A stretch of 64,000 bases of DNA from Pelagomonas calceolata (GCA_918797485.1 CAKKNE010000005.1:3596001-3660000), one strand, 5' to 3'; shown: positions 17,972 to 27,780, numbered from the stretch's first letter. A program made the numbers and translations. The notes: generated by a model from the letters alone, not told the origin.

Positions 17972-18117
17972 GATTGCTGCTCATGGACCGCGGACCGCTG
18001 CCCTGGCGGGCGGCCTCGCTCTGGCTGGCAGCGTTTTCCCTCACTCTGAGGTCAGGCTGCCCCTGTTCCTCTGGCAATGTCTCTGCAGCGGATCCGCTTC
18101 CGATTTTTTTAGTTCTT

Positions 18118-18151
18118 GCTAGTGTCTTACCTGTAAGTACAGGCCGCTAGC
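18118..18151 (+). promoter_or_regulatory. palindromic promoter motif, copy 4, with 10 bp insert
   Basis: GCTAGTGTCTTAC and GCCGCTAGC are separated by extra bases, giving an inner palindrome CCTGTAAGTACAGG. It lies between the DUF285 start (147 bp) and the sulfotransferase-like start (128 bp). Confidence 0.55.
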
Positions 18152-18278
18152 TCGATTTTTTAATTCCCATTTTTTTCATGCCTTAATCCAGTTGCCTTAA
18201 TCACGCAAGGGCAGCCCGGGGTGGTGTGCTGCTTCACCACAATGCATCGATGCGCCATGACGCCGTGAGCTGGGCAGC

Positions 18279-19701
18279 ATGCGCCTCGGCGGCGTCCTAC
18301 TCCTACTCAAGGTGGTAGGCGGTGTCCCCGACCTCGCCGCGTTCGGTCCCACCGCACCGGACAACGTGTTGGAACTCACGAGCGGCGACAGGAAGGCGGC
18401 CCGCGAGGCGATGCGGCGGCACCCGACGCGCTTTGCCGTTTTGATGATGGCGCCGCGCGTCGGCTCGAAGATGCTCTGGAGCCAGCTCAGGAGCTACCGC
18501 CCCGGCATCGTGCACATGCTCATGGAGGGGAACGACGCGCGGCTCAAGGACGAGCTGCCGAACGCGACGGTCGCCGAGCGCGTCGAGGCGCTACTCAGCA
18601 AAGCCGAGGCGATCGCAATTCGGCGCACGCCCCACCACCGGGGCCGGCCCAAAGCTGTCGGCTTCAAGACCGCGAAGAGCTGCGTGTGGGACCCCGCGGC
18701 GCGGCGCTACCGGCCGACGCCCGTCTACGACGACGCTTCGACGGCGGCCCTCGCGGACGTGTGGCGGGGCGCGGGCGTGCGCGTCATCTGCCTCGCGCGC
18801 CTGAACGGGCTCGCCTGGGAGATCTCGCGGGCGCGCAAGCTGGTGATCAACGCGTTCTACGACGAGGTGCGCGCGAAGGCGCTCGAGGTCTTCGCGCTGC
18901 TGGGCGACGGCGCACTCGCCCGAGACGACGTGATCCGCGGCGTTGCGAAGAATGAATCTATTGCGCAATTCCGGGCCGAGCTGAGCGGAGGGCAGGCGTC
19001 GACGATATTGGCAGGGCTGCTCGACGCGCCCGACCAGCTGAAGCACGCGCTACCGAAGGCCGTGGATAACACCACCTGGGCGGCCGCCGTCTCCGCCGCC
19101 GCGACGCGCGCGGCCACCTTCACGGTGCCCCTCGACTGCTCGCGGCGCGGCCTTTCGAAAATCGCCAACGAAACGCTCGAGCACGTGCGCCAGTTCCACG
19201 GCGAGTGCGCCTCGCTCTGTGTGGAAATCAACCGGTGCGTCGGGTGCACCCGACAATTCTTCACTTAGTCATTTCTCGGCGATGACGCCGCCGTCCTGGC
19301 TCGGTCGAGCGGTGAGGAACCGACATCGCCACGCCATCGAGCAGGTTTCGTGTCGATGGCGTGGAGGTCGACGCGGCGATTCAGGACGAACGCGCCGTAA
19401 ATTGATTTCCACACAGGCCACGCTCGGGACGCGGACGCGCGCGCTCTGGGTGCCCTACGAGGCCATCAAGGACGGCTCGCCGCGGCAGCGGAAGGAGCTC
19501 GCGGCGGTGCTGGACTTTCTCAACTTGGATCGGCGTGCGACCATCACCGCCGATACGACCCACGACTCGCCCGGCGCGACGGCGAACTACGTCGCGGACG
19601 CGGAGCGGTGCCGCGCGACGCTCAAGCCGAACGCGTATCTGGGCGCCATGCTGGACGATCCGTATTTCCCCTACGTACGGAAAGGCCCCGCACTAGTGTG
19701 A
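18279..19701 (+). CDS. sulfotransferase-like protein, two exons split by an introner
   Basis: Exons 18279-19220 and 19417-19701 join in phase 0 to give 408 residues. The N-terminus (MRLGGVLLLLKVVGG) looks like a signal peptide or anchor. The early strand-loop FAVLMMAPRVGSKMLWSQL fits a P-loop-like PAPS-binding site of the Stf0/NodH sulfotransferase type. VRVICLARLNGLAWEISRA resembles the 3'-phosphate-binding segment (R-N-x-L-x-x-x-x-S). LWVPYEAIKDG in exon 2 matches the usual 'V-x-YEdL' strand, followed by LAAVLDFLNLD. Without splicing the frame ends in the intron at 19268. The expected role is Golgi-type sulfation; the acceptor is unknown. Confidence 0.62.
19218..19416 (+). mobile_element. 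introner element (transposon-derived intron), copy 1
   Basis: The ends TGTGTGGAAATCAA and TTGATTTCCACACA form a perfect 14 bp inverted repeat. The flanks GCCTCGCTC (19209-19217) and GCCACGCTC (19417-19425) match 8 of 9 bp, a likely target duplication. The predicted intron is 19221-19416 (196 nt), with donor GTGGAAATC and acceptor CACACAG. An internal palindrome (CCACGCCATCGA ... TCGATGGCGTGG) is shared with the copy at 48528. Confidence 0.8.
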
Positions 19702-19727
19702 TATGTATCGTGTACAATGAACAACAC

Positions 19728-20297
19728 TTACTTCTCCCTCGTCCTCCTCGCCCTCTTCGCGCGCGGCGCCTCGTCGGCGTCGCCGCGCACGGCCCAGTGC
19801 ACGTCGATCTCGTCGCGGCTGAACGTGTACGAATGGCCGCGGACGACGAGGTTGTAGTGCTGGCGCCGCGTCCGTTGTAGAATAATCATGATATTCTGCG
19901 GATCGATCACCACAAAGCGCCCTGCCCCGCGCGCGGCCTCGTCGAGGATCGCAAACCCGACCTTTTGATGAGCTGCGATGGTCCGCAGGGCGAAGTCATC
20001 GGCCCAAACGCACCCGGCTGCTCCGCCCGGTATTCGCAGGCGCGCGCGCAGCGCGTCCAAATCGTCGCAGTCGTCGACGAAATCGTAGTCCTCGAGCCCC
20101 GCCGCGCGCGCGGCGCGAAACGACTCCAACGTCTCGTCGTCGCACGCGTCGGCGACGACGTCGCGGAGGTCCTGCGTCGTCGGGTCGCCGTCGAAGGCCT
20201 TGGACACACAAGCAAAAAAGCAGTCCCCGTCGGCGTCGACGAACTCGAGCGACCAGTCGTCGCCGAGCAGTTTCTTCAGCGTCGCGGTGCGACTCAT
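19728..20297 (-). CDS. OTU-family cysteine protease, probable deubiquitinase
   Basis: 189 residues from ATG at 20297 (MSRTATLKKLLGDDW). FVDADGDCFFACV contains the OTU catalytic Asp23 and nucleophile Cys26. HYNLVV near residue 148 supplies the catalytic His at the usual distance, and VVIDP precedes it as in the family. The length equals a bare OTU domain, with a basic RAKRARRTREK tail that may act as a nuclear signal. OTU enzymes cleave ubiquitin chains; linkage choice cannot be read here. The palindromic motif lies about 260 bp upstream. Confidence 0.83.
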   Translation of the reverse strand: MSRTATLKKLLGDDWSLEFVDADGDCFFACVSKAFDGDPTTQDLRDVVADACDDETLESFRAARAAGLEDYDFVDDCDDLDALRARLRIPGGAAGCVWADDFALRTIAAHQKVGFAILDEAARGAGRFVVIDPQNIMIILQRTRRQHYNLVVRGHSYTFSRDEIDVHWAVRGDADEAPRAKRARRTREK

Positions 20298-20557
20298 TTT
20301 GGTTTTTTTAGGGCATAGCAAGCTGGCTGAGCTCCAGTGCAGCAAACGCGTCGGTGCTTGCTTGCTCCCGTACGGCGTAGCAGCACGCAATCACACTGCC
20401 TCCTTAATCAAGCTAGAAAGCCGGAAACGGCCGTAGAGATGCGTTTCTCTCCTTTCGCAGCTCCGCGTGGCTAGCACGCGACCACTGCGATGCGCCTGCG
20501 GCGACAGAGCATCGATGCTGTGCGTATGGCAGCCAAAACGTGTGAAAACCAAAACGC

Positions 20558-20581
20558 GCTAGCGGCATGTGAGACACTAGC
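20558..20581 (-). promoter_or_regulatory. palindromic promoter motif, copy 5
   Basis: On the minus strand: GCTAGTGTCTCAC, ATGC, CGCTAGC, one change from consensus in the core. It is 261 bp upstream of the OTU start; no gene is seen on the other side. Confidence 0.55.
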
Positions 20582-20802
20582 AAGCCAAACCCGGAACGCG
20601 AATGCGGCCGTTTGAGTACCGTTCGGTTCGCTAATGGTCCAAGGAGATCAATGGGACACGTCCCAGGGGCCGAAAAAGGAATTTTTTTAATTCGCGGCCG
20701 AGGGCGCCCTACGGTCTATGGCGGCCGCGCCAGTGGAATCCTGTCAATCCCTGTCAAACAGGTCTCCCTGAGGTGGCCTAGGGTCGGTACTATACACGTG
20801 CA

Positions 20803-20955
20803 AGCGCCTACACCGCATACGCCGCCGCTTCAATCATTTTTGGTCGATTTCTCTCAGCAGACCACTCGGTTTAGCCATCTTTTGGCATGGTTTGCTTCCA
20901 GGGCTCTCGGAGAGCACTAGACTGCCGCATCGATGGCGTATGCGGTGCAGGCGCT
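20803..20955. repeat. 21 bp inverted repeat with 111 bp loop
   Basis: AGCGCCTACACCGCATACGC at 20803 and its inverted copy ending at 20955 differ at one position over 21 bp. This could be a tiny terminal-inverted-repeat element or a structured transcript; no clear target duplication flanks it. Confidence 0.5.
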
Positions 20956-21215
20956 TACCCACTACCAGACCTACCCCACGAGACCTCCAGGAGCCGACCT
21001 GCCCCCGAAAAAAGTGTGCAATTTGGACCCGATGGCGCCCCGTTCCCGTCAAAAACGTCAATTACCCGAGGGCCCCCAGTAGTCGCCGTAGCGGTCTCGT
21101 TGGGCCCCATACTACCCCACCGATAGTCAATTACAAGTATATGACATCTACACGCCGAGAAGGGTGCTTTGGGCTGCCCACGCTCGGGACGTGAACATCT
21201 GCATCTGGACCTCGC

Positions 21216-21580
21216 GCAAGTCGGTCGATCATAAAGCAAATGATCGCGTCATGGTCCATGGTGATGGTACACGGGCTGATGGTCGCAGGTCTGGTTTTTT
21301 TGCTCATATTAGCGAGATGTTGAGGCCGCGATTGGGCCGAGGCGCCCGGAGTATACGGAACCGTTAATCAAATGTAGTACACGCCCAGGCCGGTTATCTG
21401 GCCCGTCCCCAAGCCGAAGCGCCTGAAACGCAAATTTACTTTATAAACCATCGGTCTGGGGCCTTTCCAGTGCCCCGCGTACGCACCGTCGTCCGCGGAG
21501 AACGGGCAAGTCGGTCGATTGTGAATAGAACAACGGCGTTTTGGTCCATCTGGATGGTGGCGTCGCTGATACTCGCAGGT
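21216..21580. repeat. degenerate direct repeat pair, about 75 bp units
   Basis: Units at about 21216-21290 and 21506-21580 share GCAAGTCGGTCGAT, TGGTCCAT, GGATGGT-like and GCTGAT-x-x-TCGCAGGT blocks in the same order. It is an old duplication of unknown origin. Confidence 0.45.
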
Positions 21581-21917
21581 TCATGCTCTTCGCCTGTCTT
21601 TGTACAAACGCGTGGGCTCGAAGTTGACGAATCGCGCGGCTCTAACGGAATATCTCAGATAGCTCAGTGGGTGCTGATGCGGGCTAGATGGACTCTACCA
21701 CTAACAAACGGAAGGAAACGAACATAAACTCGGGAGTTGTCTAGTAGAATTCTTTTCCCGCCCTCCGAGCGCGCGCCGTCGGCTCCGGTTCCGTCGAGTG
21801 TGGATGAAAACTGGGCTGGAGTTGATATGATGTATTATTTGGATAGTAGATGGCGTCGTCAATCGCTGGTGTATTTTGGCGACCCGTAAGTCTCATCCGC
21901 GAATGTCGCGGGCGCTG

Positions 21918-22160
21918 CCTTCCGGGAGGCGCGAGTGTATGTTCCCGGGCCGCTACTCTGAAATATTTGGTCGCGGCGAACGACTAGGGTGTATTCTGAA
22001 TTTTGGCCATTCTTTCGACGCTATCGAGGCGTATCTCTGAATTTGCTAGTATGTCGATACACTAGGTTCTATTTTTCCTGCGGACCGCACAGTGCTGCCC
22101 TCCTGCGATAGTGCCGCGCCGCGAAACTTCCGCGAGGCGCGAGGGTATGCTCCTCGGCCG
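21918..22160. repeat. 34 bp direct repeat pair flanking a motif variant
   Basis: Units at 21918-21951 and 22127-22160 begin CTTCCGSGAGGCGCGAG and match at 29 of 34 positions. The weak palindromic motif at 22045 lies between them. Confidence 0.5.
22045..22066 (+). promoter_or_regulatory. weak motif variant (GTCGA class)
   Basis: GCTAGTATGTCGATACACTAG has the outer CTAG arms of the promoter motif but a different core. It almost matches the variant at 36795. No start codon is close, so it may be a relic. Confidence 0.25.
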
Positions 22161-22232
22161 TTTTGGGTGAACGATTGGTCTCGATGGATGCCTATGATCA
22201 ACGCCGTCGACGCGAGTCACAACAACAGAAAC

Positions 22233-23048
22233 TTACAAAACCCACAGCCCCTTCTCGACGAACGCCCTGTGCTTCGCGTCATGCCCATCTATCCAGTTCG
22301 CGTGGGCCACCACCACCGTTCCTGGGTCCCGCGCCGACCAGCGCCGCCGGAAGAAGCTGCGCTTCGCCGAGACGAAGACCTCGGAATCGAGGGCGCAGGT
22401 CACCGGCTTGAAGAGCGGCGGCCGTTGCAGCGCCTGGTGGGCGCGGTTGAAGAGCGGCAGGTTGCGCCCGGGCTCCTTCGCGAGGAGCGCGGCCCACGTT
22501 TTCAACAGCTTCGCCGCGGCGTCCGTCGGCGTCAGGACCAGGAAGCCGGGGTTCAGCAAGCCCTTCTCGCGGTGCTGCGTCTGCGCCCACGCGGCGCAGT
22601 CTCCCGTAAAGTAGGGCCGCGGGTCCTTGAGCCAGAACACGTCCAAGTCCGTGAAGATCAGCCGCGCGCGCGGGTCGTCGCCCCACTGGCGCCGCAGCGC
22701 CGCGTGGGCGCCGATGAGGTGCCGCGCGCGCCGGCTCATCAGCTGCGCGAAGCCGTCCGTGTAGAAGCCGAGCTCGCCGCGCGCGAGCGGCCGCGTGTCG
22801 CGCGACTGCGCCACGCGCCGATACGTGCCCGGTGGTGCGCTTTTACGCCACTGTTGCAAGTGATCTACAATGTCCGCGTCCTCGGCGATGGCGACGACGC
22901 CGATCTCTTGCTCGAGGCCGAGGTTCCCGAGCTGCGCCGCCCAATTATCAAAGAAGTCGCGGTAGTGCATGGAGCACGCGACGACGGCTACGGTCAAGGG
23001 CGGCCGCGCCACCGCTGCGCCCAGGCTAAGGAGCAGCAGCCGCTTCAT
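22233..23048 (-). CDS. nucleotide-diphospho-sugar transferase (DXD glycosyltransferase)
   Basis: 271 residues from ATG at 23048 (MKRLLLLSLGAAVARPP, a signal peptide). IFTDLDVFWLKDP (about 130-142) carries the DXD metal/nucleotide-sugar site. KGLLNPGFLVL and VVVAHANWIDGHDAK match the nucleotide-diphospho-sugar transferase family (PF03407), which includes plant arabinosyl- and galactosyl-transferases. It most likely works in the Golgi on wall or secreted glycans. The sugar and acceptor cannot be told. It diverges from thymidylate kinase across motif copy 6. Confidence 0.78.
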   Translation of the reverse strand: MKRLLLLSLGAAVARPPLTVAVVACSMHYRDFFDNWAAQLGNLGLEQEIGVVAIAEDADIVDHLQQWRKSAPPGTYRRVAQSRDTRPLARGELGFYTDGFAQLMSRRARHLIGAHAALRRQWGDDPRARLIFTDLDVFWLKDPRPYFTGDCAAWAQTQHREKGLLNPGFLVLTPTDAAAKLLKTWAALLAKEPGRNLPLFNRAHQALQRPPLFKPVTCALDSEVFVSAKRSFFRRRWSARDPGTVVVAHANWIDGHDAKHRAFVEKGLWVL

Positions 23049-23208
23049 ATTGGCGGCAGCCTCACTGGTGCTTACCAAAACTCATACTTGCGCGGATCAG
23101 GGCTGTTTTTTTGCACCGCTGCGGCAACTGGCGATGGACTGCAATCGTCTCCGTGGTTCTACGATGGCAAGTGCCGTTTTAGCTGCTTTTTTTGCTAATC
23201 CCGAGCTT

Positions 23209-23232
23209 GCTAGCGGAATGAAGGACACTAGC
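23209..23232 (-). promoter_or_regulatory. palindromic promoter motif, copy 6
   Basis: On the minus strand: GCTAGTGTCCTTC, ATTC, CGCTAGC. It lies 161 bp from the glycosyltransferase start and 150 bp from the thymidylate kinase start. Confidence 0.55.
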
Positions 23233-23381
23233 AATCGGCAGGCACAGGCCAGTTTGAATATTGCGGTCGCTTAGGCATCGGCAGCGGTACAGCTCCGCTG
23301 GTTTTTACGTAGTCTTTGACCCCGCGCAGCCGTAAGCGAGGAAAACGCGCAGCCAAGACGATTTTCAAGCGCTTCCTGACC

Positions 23382-24038
23382 ATGTCGGCCGTCGCTGCCT
23401 CAAAGCCGCCGGCGCGCGGCACCTTTGTGGTGTTCGAGGGCGTTGATAGGGCCGGCAAGAGCACGCAGTGCAAGCTCCTCGCCGAGGGGTTGCGGAAGCG
23501 GGGCCGCGAGGCGACGCTCATCAACTTCCCGGACCGGACGACGGGCGTCGGCCAGCTCATCGACAAGTACCTGCGGAAGGAGGTCGAGCTCGACGATAGA
23601 GCTGTGCACCTCATGTTCTCGGCGAACCGCTGGGAGGCGGCGCAATCGATCAAGGACCTGCTGGAGAGCGGCGTCGACGTGGTCTGCGACCGCTACGCGT
23701 TCTCGGGCGTCGCCTTCTCCGCGGCGAAAGAGTCGATCGACGATTTGGACTGGTGCAAGGCGCCGGACGCGGGCCTCCCGGCGCCGGACGTCGTCGTGTT
23801 CCTCGAGATCCCGCCGGAGAAGGCCGAGGCGAGGTCGGGCTTCGGCAACGAGCGCTACGAGGTCTCGGACATGCAGGTCCGCGTCGCGGCGAACTTTGGC
23901 AAACTCGTGACGCCGTGCTGGCGCAAGATCGACGCCGCGCGGCCCATCGACGAGGTCCGCGCCGACGTCGAGCGCTGCGTCCTCGCCGCCGCGGAGGTCG
24001 CCTGTTCTTCGCCGGTCAAGACGCTCTGGGAGGACTAG
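23382..24038 (+). CDS. DTYMK: thymidylate kinase (dTMP kinase)
   Basis: 218 residues from ATG at 23382; a TTG 66 bp upstream is in frame but unlikely. FVVFEGVDRAGKST (about 15-28) is the P-loop with the TMK-specific DR. FPDRTTGVGQLIDKYL and CDRYAFSGVAFSAAK (about 102-116) are the substrate and DRY motifs. The lid region (EARSGFGNERYE) follows. Length fits the eukaryotic enzyme, which makes dTDP for DNA synthesis. No targeting peptide is evident, so cytosol or nucleus is likely. Confidence 0.93.
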   Translation: MSAVAASKPPARGTFVVFEGVDRAGKSTQCKLLAEGLRKRGREATLINFPDRTTGVGQLIDKYLRKEVELDDRAVHLMFSANRWEAAQSIKDLLESGVDVVCDRYAFSGVAFSAAKESIDDLDWCKAPDAGLPAPDVVVFLEIPPEKAEARSGFGNERYEVSDMQVRVAANFGKLVTPCWRKIDAARPIDEVRADVERCVLAAAEVACSSPVKTLWED

Positions 24039-24099
24039 TGCCGTCGCCCCGCCTTAAGAATATAACGAATGACTTACGAACGAACGAGAACAACAAAAA

Positions 24100-26013
24100 C
24101 TAGCCGCGCCCCGACGGCGACTTACGAGTCCGCCGCGCGGCCTCGACGGCCCGCAGCGCCCGTGTGCGGTCCAGGACGGACCCGCGCCGACACAGCCGCA
24201 TGCGGTCGACGCGCGTCCGGAACTTGCGCCACTCGCACAAATGGACCTGCAGGTCGAAGGGCGTCACAGAATCCGAAACCTGCTCCACACAAAGCCCGAA
24301 GCGCGCCCGCGCCGCGCCACCGACGAAGCGCAGCATGGGCCTCAATCTAGGCTCGAGCCGATCCAACGCCTCCTCGTCCAACTGCGCCGTCAGCGCATCC
24401 AACAACACCGCGCGGTGCGCCGACCGCGCGCGCGCCTGGACATGAGGATACAAATAATCAAAGGCCTGCTCCGCGCCGTCGCCCACGGCGCAGGACGCAT
24501 CTAATAAATGCGCTTGCGGGAAGGCGAGGTGCGTGCTTACCAAAAACATCTTTGCCATGGTCGGCCCGACCTCCCGCTCCGCGAGCAGCTCGCCCTCGAG
24601 CTTGACTCGTAAAGCGTCGCCTATTACCGCATCCTTCGCGAGCTGCCCCGACTCGAAGAAGTTCCTCCCGAGGCCTTTCTCGAGGAACGCGTGGACCCTT
24701 CTCCCGAGTTCCGCGAAGCGCGCCGTGCGGTCCACAATATAAAAGACAAATTCCGAACCCGCCGCGCCCGCCGGCGGGTGGCACTGGTAGCACGTCGTGT
24801 GGAGCTTCTTGCCCCGCAGTCGATACGCCTCGTAGCGCCGGCAGAGGGCGCCGCCTCTCCGTAAAGCTTCGAACGGCTTTTGTATTAACAGCTGGCCTAA
24901 CGCCGCGTCCTCCTCGGACGCGTGCTGCTCGAAAAGAGGTCTGAGTAAAGTCTCGAACAACTCGATGTCCCGCGAGCCGCTAAAGGCGAACGTGACTACG
25001 GATCGAGATAGCTCGTCCGACAGCCGCGGCAGCCGCCGGACCACTTCCAACAGATATCTTTCATGCGCACCGAGCGCGCAGTGCCAGGGCATCCACTTGT
25101 CGCCGCGCGCGCAGGGGCCCGTCAGGAACGCCTCGACGAGCGGCTCGCTCGATTTCAGATCTTCCGATTGAGTAATAGAGGCGCATTCCCGGTCAAACAC
25201 ATCATAAGCCGTTCGTTTCAATGCAGAGCACCTACCACCACCACTCTCGATAACGATCTCCGCGTACTCGGACCGCAGCTGCAACAGAGCGAAATAAATC
25301 AGGTGGGCGGCCTCGTTCATGTCACACAGCACATCTTCGGGCGGCGGCGGCGGCGGCGGCCGTCGGCCTCGACGCTTGTCTTTGCGCGACCACTTCGCGA
25401 GCTCGTCGGGGTCCCAGTCGGCACTTTCCACGACTTCTATATCGTCGCCGTCTTCCGGCCAGTCCAGAAAATCCACGCTTCCATCTTCATCATATATAAT
25501 CTCCACACTTCCACCGGTCCGTTTCTTCTTGGGCGGCGGGTGGCAGCGGCAGACGACGGCAGGAAACCATTCTGCCGGTTTTGACTCGTCGTTCTCCGGG
25601 AAGGTGTGCACCCTGATTTTCGAGCCGACGGCGGGGGGCGGCTTCATATCTGTTATGCGGCGTCTCTTTATGGCTTTCTGGGGCGGTTTCGGGGTACGTA
25701 TTTGCCACAATTCACTCATCCGTTGTTCCGGTAGCGCTTGGGCCGGTTGGCGCTGTTCCGTGAGTAGAGGCAGAGGAGGTAATGCAGGTCGCGCGTAGTC
25801 CGGCGGGAGGCACCACGGCTCGGCCGGGAACTTCGTGACGCGTTCGGCGTCGGCGGCGGCGTAGGCCGGCGTGACGCGCGCGGGGCCCGATGGGGGCGCC
25901 ATGATGAGTGGGACGTCGGGCGGGGTCGCTGGCGCTTTTGCGGCGGGTGCGGGGACCGCGTTTGCGTTCGGTGGTGCTTGCAGAGCCATGCTGCTCTGCG
26001 GCTCGATTTCCAT
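24100..26013 (-). CDS. unknown protein with Tudor-like segment
   Basis: 637 residues from the first ATG (26013); the open frame extends 36 codons further to a GTG, so an upstream exon is possible. Residues about 1-110 are Pro/Ala-rich. A segment near 140-200 (VGSKIRVHTFPENDE ... WFPAVVCRC ... VEIIYDEDGSVDFLDW) resembles a Tudor/Agenet-type beta barrel. The remaining 400 residues are helical with several Cys and no known signature; HCALGAHERYLLEVVRRLPRL is typical. A chromatin or RNA role is possible from the Tudor-like part only. Confidence 0.5.
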   Translation of the reverse strand: MEIEPQSSMALQAPPNANAVPAPAAKAPATPPDVPLIMAPPSGPARVTPAYAAADAERVTKFPAEPWCLPPDYARPALPPLPLLTEQRQPAQALPEQRMSELWQIRTPKPPQKAIKRRRITDMKPPPAVGSKIRVHTFPENDESKPAEWFPAVVCRCHPPPKKKRTGGSVEIIYDEDGSVDFLDWPEDGDDIEVVESADWDPDELAKWSRKDKRRGRRPPPPPPPEDVLCDMNEAAHLIYFALLQLRSEYAEIVIESGGGRCSALKRTAYDVFDRECASITQSEDLKSSEPLVEAFLTGPCARGDKWMPWHCALGAHERYLLEVVRRLPRLSDELSRSVVTFAFSGSRDIELFETLLRPLFEQHASEEDAALGQLLIQKPFEALRRGGALCRRYEAYRLRGKKLHTTCYQCHPPAGAAGSEFVFYIVDRTARFAELGRRVHAFLEKGLGRNFFESGQLAKDAVIGDALRVKLEGELLAEREVGPTMAKMFLVSTHLAFPQAHLLDASCAVGDGAEQAFDYLYPHVQARARSAHRAVLLDALTAQLDEEALDRLEPRLRPMLRFVGGAARARFGLCVEQVSDSVTPFDLQVHLCEWRKFRTRVDRMRLCRRGSVLDRTRALRAVEAARRTRKSPSGRG

Positions 26014-26274
26014 GTCCGGCGGCTCGTTTTTCGCTGTCTTTGCTGCTGGGGTGTGACGCTGTATTGTGGGCGTCCTTCGGCTAGCCCCCTCGCGTCGATT
26101 TTTGGCCTTTGCGAAGAGCACACTGCGCGAGAGCCGCCGGCGCCGCAGAGCCTGGCTCTAACAGACGTCCCGGCCGGGTGTCCCCGACGCATTGTTCGCC
26201 TGCGCCGCGCCGTCGACGCGACCCGCAAACGCAGCCCGCGACGCCGTCGACGCAATTGACACACAAAACACAAG

Positions 26275-27579
26275 TTACTCAGCAGCGAGCGCGTCCGCGA
26301 CCGCCAACAGTTGTAAGTGAGACGCGTACAGATCCAGGTACATGGCCAGCGAACATTCGTGCACGACCATGCGCGGTCCTAATAACCCTCTACAAAGCTT
26401 CTCCTTCTTCGTCCTCTGGATCGCGTCCCGCACGCTATCCTCGAAGTGCCACCTGTCCCGCTCGAGCACGGACAGCCAACAAGCCACGTCATACGGTTTA
26501 AAACCGTGCCAGTGCCACAAATAAGGCTGTTCCGGTGGGACCCTCATAAACCCTCGCGCGTTGTACTTCAAATCATCAAAGCTCTCCCACGCGTGCCAGT
26601 TCCCCTCGGAGACGTCCCTAAAAGGCGCCTTGTCGCGCCTCAACTCTTCCGCGCGCACCTTCTGCCGATAGAAGGTCTCGAGCATGCCCTGGTCGTACAT
26701 CATGAACTGCCACGCCTTCTCGTTGCCCCAATCTAGTAAGTTACCTCTATCGGCTAACATCCTAGGCACGTTCATGTACATGACGCCACTATTTAAACCC
26801 CATATACTGAAAACTTCGGTCCCGGCCAGGAACACGGCCGGCTCGTCGTCCTTCAAGGGGTGCTTGCAGCACTTTGGGTTCGGCCAGCCCCGCGGACACC
26901 CGCGGCACACCGTGAGTTGATTATGCGCGGGCCAATCTCGAGCAAATATAACGTCCGTGTCCGTGTATAGCACGTAGGTCTTGTCGATGTTATGCTGCTC
27001 GAAGATTGGTTTGAGCACCGTAGCCGCAACCAAAGGTACATCTAACCTACCAAAGGCACCCACGGAAACGTGGCCCTGCTTCGACTTTCGGATCTTCAGA
27101 GGTATGTCCGCATAGAAACTGAGACGCCACTTCAGCACATGCGTCCCCGCCCTTTTCAAAAAGCGCACTAACCTATCATCTGGCTCCTCGACGTCTTGAT
27201 GCGGCAAAAACGTATACAAAAAGAAAGGGTAGAGCGTCGGCGCATTGAGCCGCGCCGACGCCGTCGCCGCCCGCGCGAAGTCGACGTACGTCGCGCTGAC
27301 TTCGTCGTCGGGCTTGGACATCGACATGAACCACGCGACGCGGCGGCCTTCGACGGGCGGCGGCAGGGCCGTCGTCGTCGTAGGAGGCACGAAGGGCTTG
27401 ATCCTAGCGCATTCGTGCTGCTGCTGGTTCTTGAGCGTTCTTATATTTACACGCTTGTCATTAGCCCAGCGCGTCGCGTTTGTATGTATGCTGTGCCAGT
27501 TCAGTATCGATGAATTGGAGGCGGCGGCACTCGTTATCAGTAGGAGGAGCCATCGCATGGCTGCCCGCCGCCGTCGCAT
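26275..27579 (-). CDS. type II membrane glycosyltransferase with DXD motif
   Basis: 434 residues from ATG at 27579; ATG 27558 (MRWLLLLITSAAAS) is equally possible. The N-terminus is a signal peptide or anchor. TYVLYTDTDVIFARDW (about 200-215) carries the DXD motif, and LNSGVMYMNVPRM and YLWHWHGFKP match GT8-like folds, whose last His-rich strand coordinates the metal. CRGCPRGWPNPKCCKH adds a Cys cluster probably held by disulfides. The donor sugar is unknown. It diverges from the Nudix gene across motif copy 7. Confidence 0.72.
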   Translation of the reverse strand: MRRRRAAMRWLLLLITSAAASNSSILNWHSIHTNATRWANDKRVNIRTLKNQQQHECARIKPFVPPTTTTALPPPVEGRRVAWFMSMSKPDDEVSATYVDFARAATASARLNAPTLYPFFLYTFLPHQDVEEPDDRLVRFLKRAGTHVLKWRLSFYADIPLKIRKSKQGHVSVGAFGRLDVPLVAATVLKPIFEQHNIDKTYVLYTDTDVIFARDWPAHNQLTVCRGCPRGWPNPKCCKHPLKDDEPAVFLAGTEVFSIWGLNSGVMYMNVPRMLADRGNLLDWGNEKAWQFMMYDQGMLETFYRQKVRAEELRRDKAPFRDVSEGNWHAWESFDDLKYNARGFMRVPPEQPYLWHWHGFKPYDVACWLSVLERDRWHFEDSVRDAIQRTKKEKLCRGLLGPRMVVHECSLAMYLDLYASHLQLLAVADALAAE

Positions 27580-27756
27580 GGTGCGCAATGGCAGCCCTAC
27601 GGGCCGTTTGCGGAGCCGCGCGGCCCGCGCCGTCCAAACTTTGCTTAGGTCTCGGGTTTTGCGCGATTAAATGGATCGGCGGCCAGAGCGCGTAGTGAAG
27701 TTGTTTCTTGATTCTCGCGAAGGTTGAGGCAGCATGGTCTGCGGCCGTCACCGCGC

Positions 27757-27780
27757 GCTAGCGGCCTGTAAGGCACTAGC
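27757..27780 (-). promoter_or_regulatory. palindromic promoter motif, copy 7
   Basis: On the minus strand: GCTAGTGCCTTAC, AGGC, CGCTAGC. It lies 178 bp from the glycosyltransferase start and 153 bp from the Nudix start. Confidence 0.6.

Larger units (their letters stand above)
20298..22232. other. gene-poor interval with relic repeats
   Basis: About 1.9 kb with no supportable gene; base composition is less GC-rich than around it. It holds promoter motif copy 5 (for the OTU gene), a 21 bp inverted repeat, two degenerate direct-repeat pairs and a weak motif variant at 22045. Small open frames lack recognisable content and codon bias. It looks like decayed non-coding or transposon-derived DNA. 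Confidence 0.5.

Noticed and set aside
21660-21672. TAGCTCAGTGG, a perfect tRNA A-box
   Set aside because: No B-box (GGTTCGANTCC) or cloverleaf pairing follows within 80 bp, so neither a tRNA nor a tRNA-derived SINE is supported.
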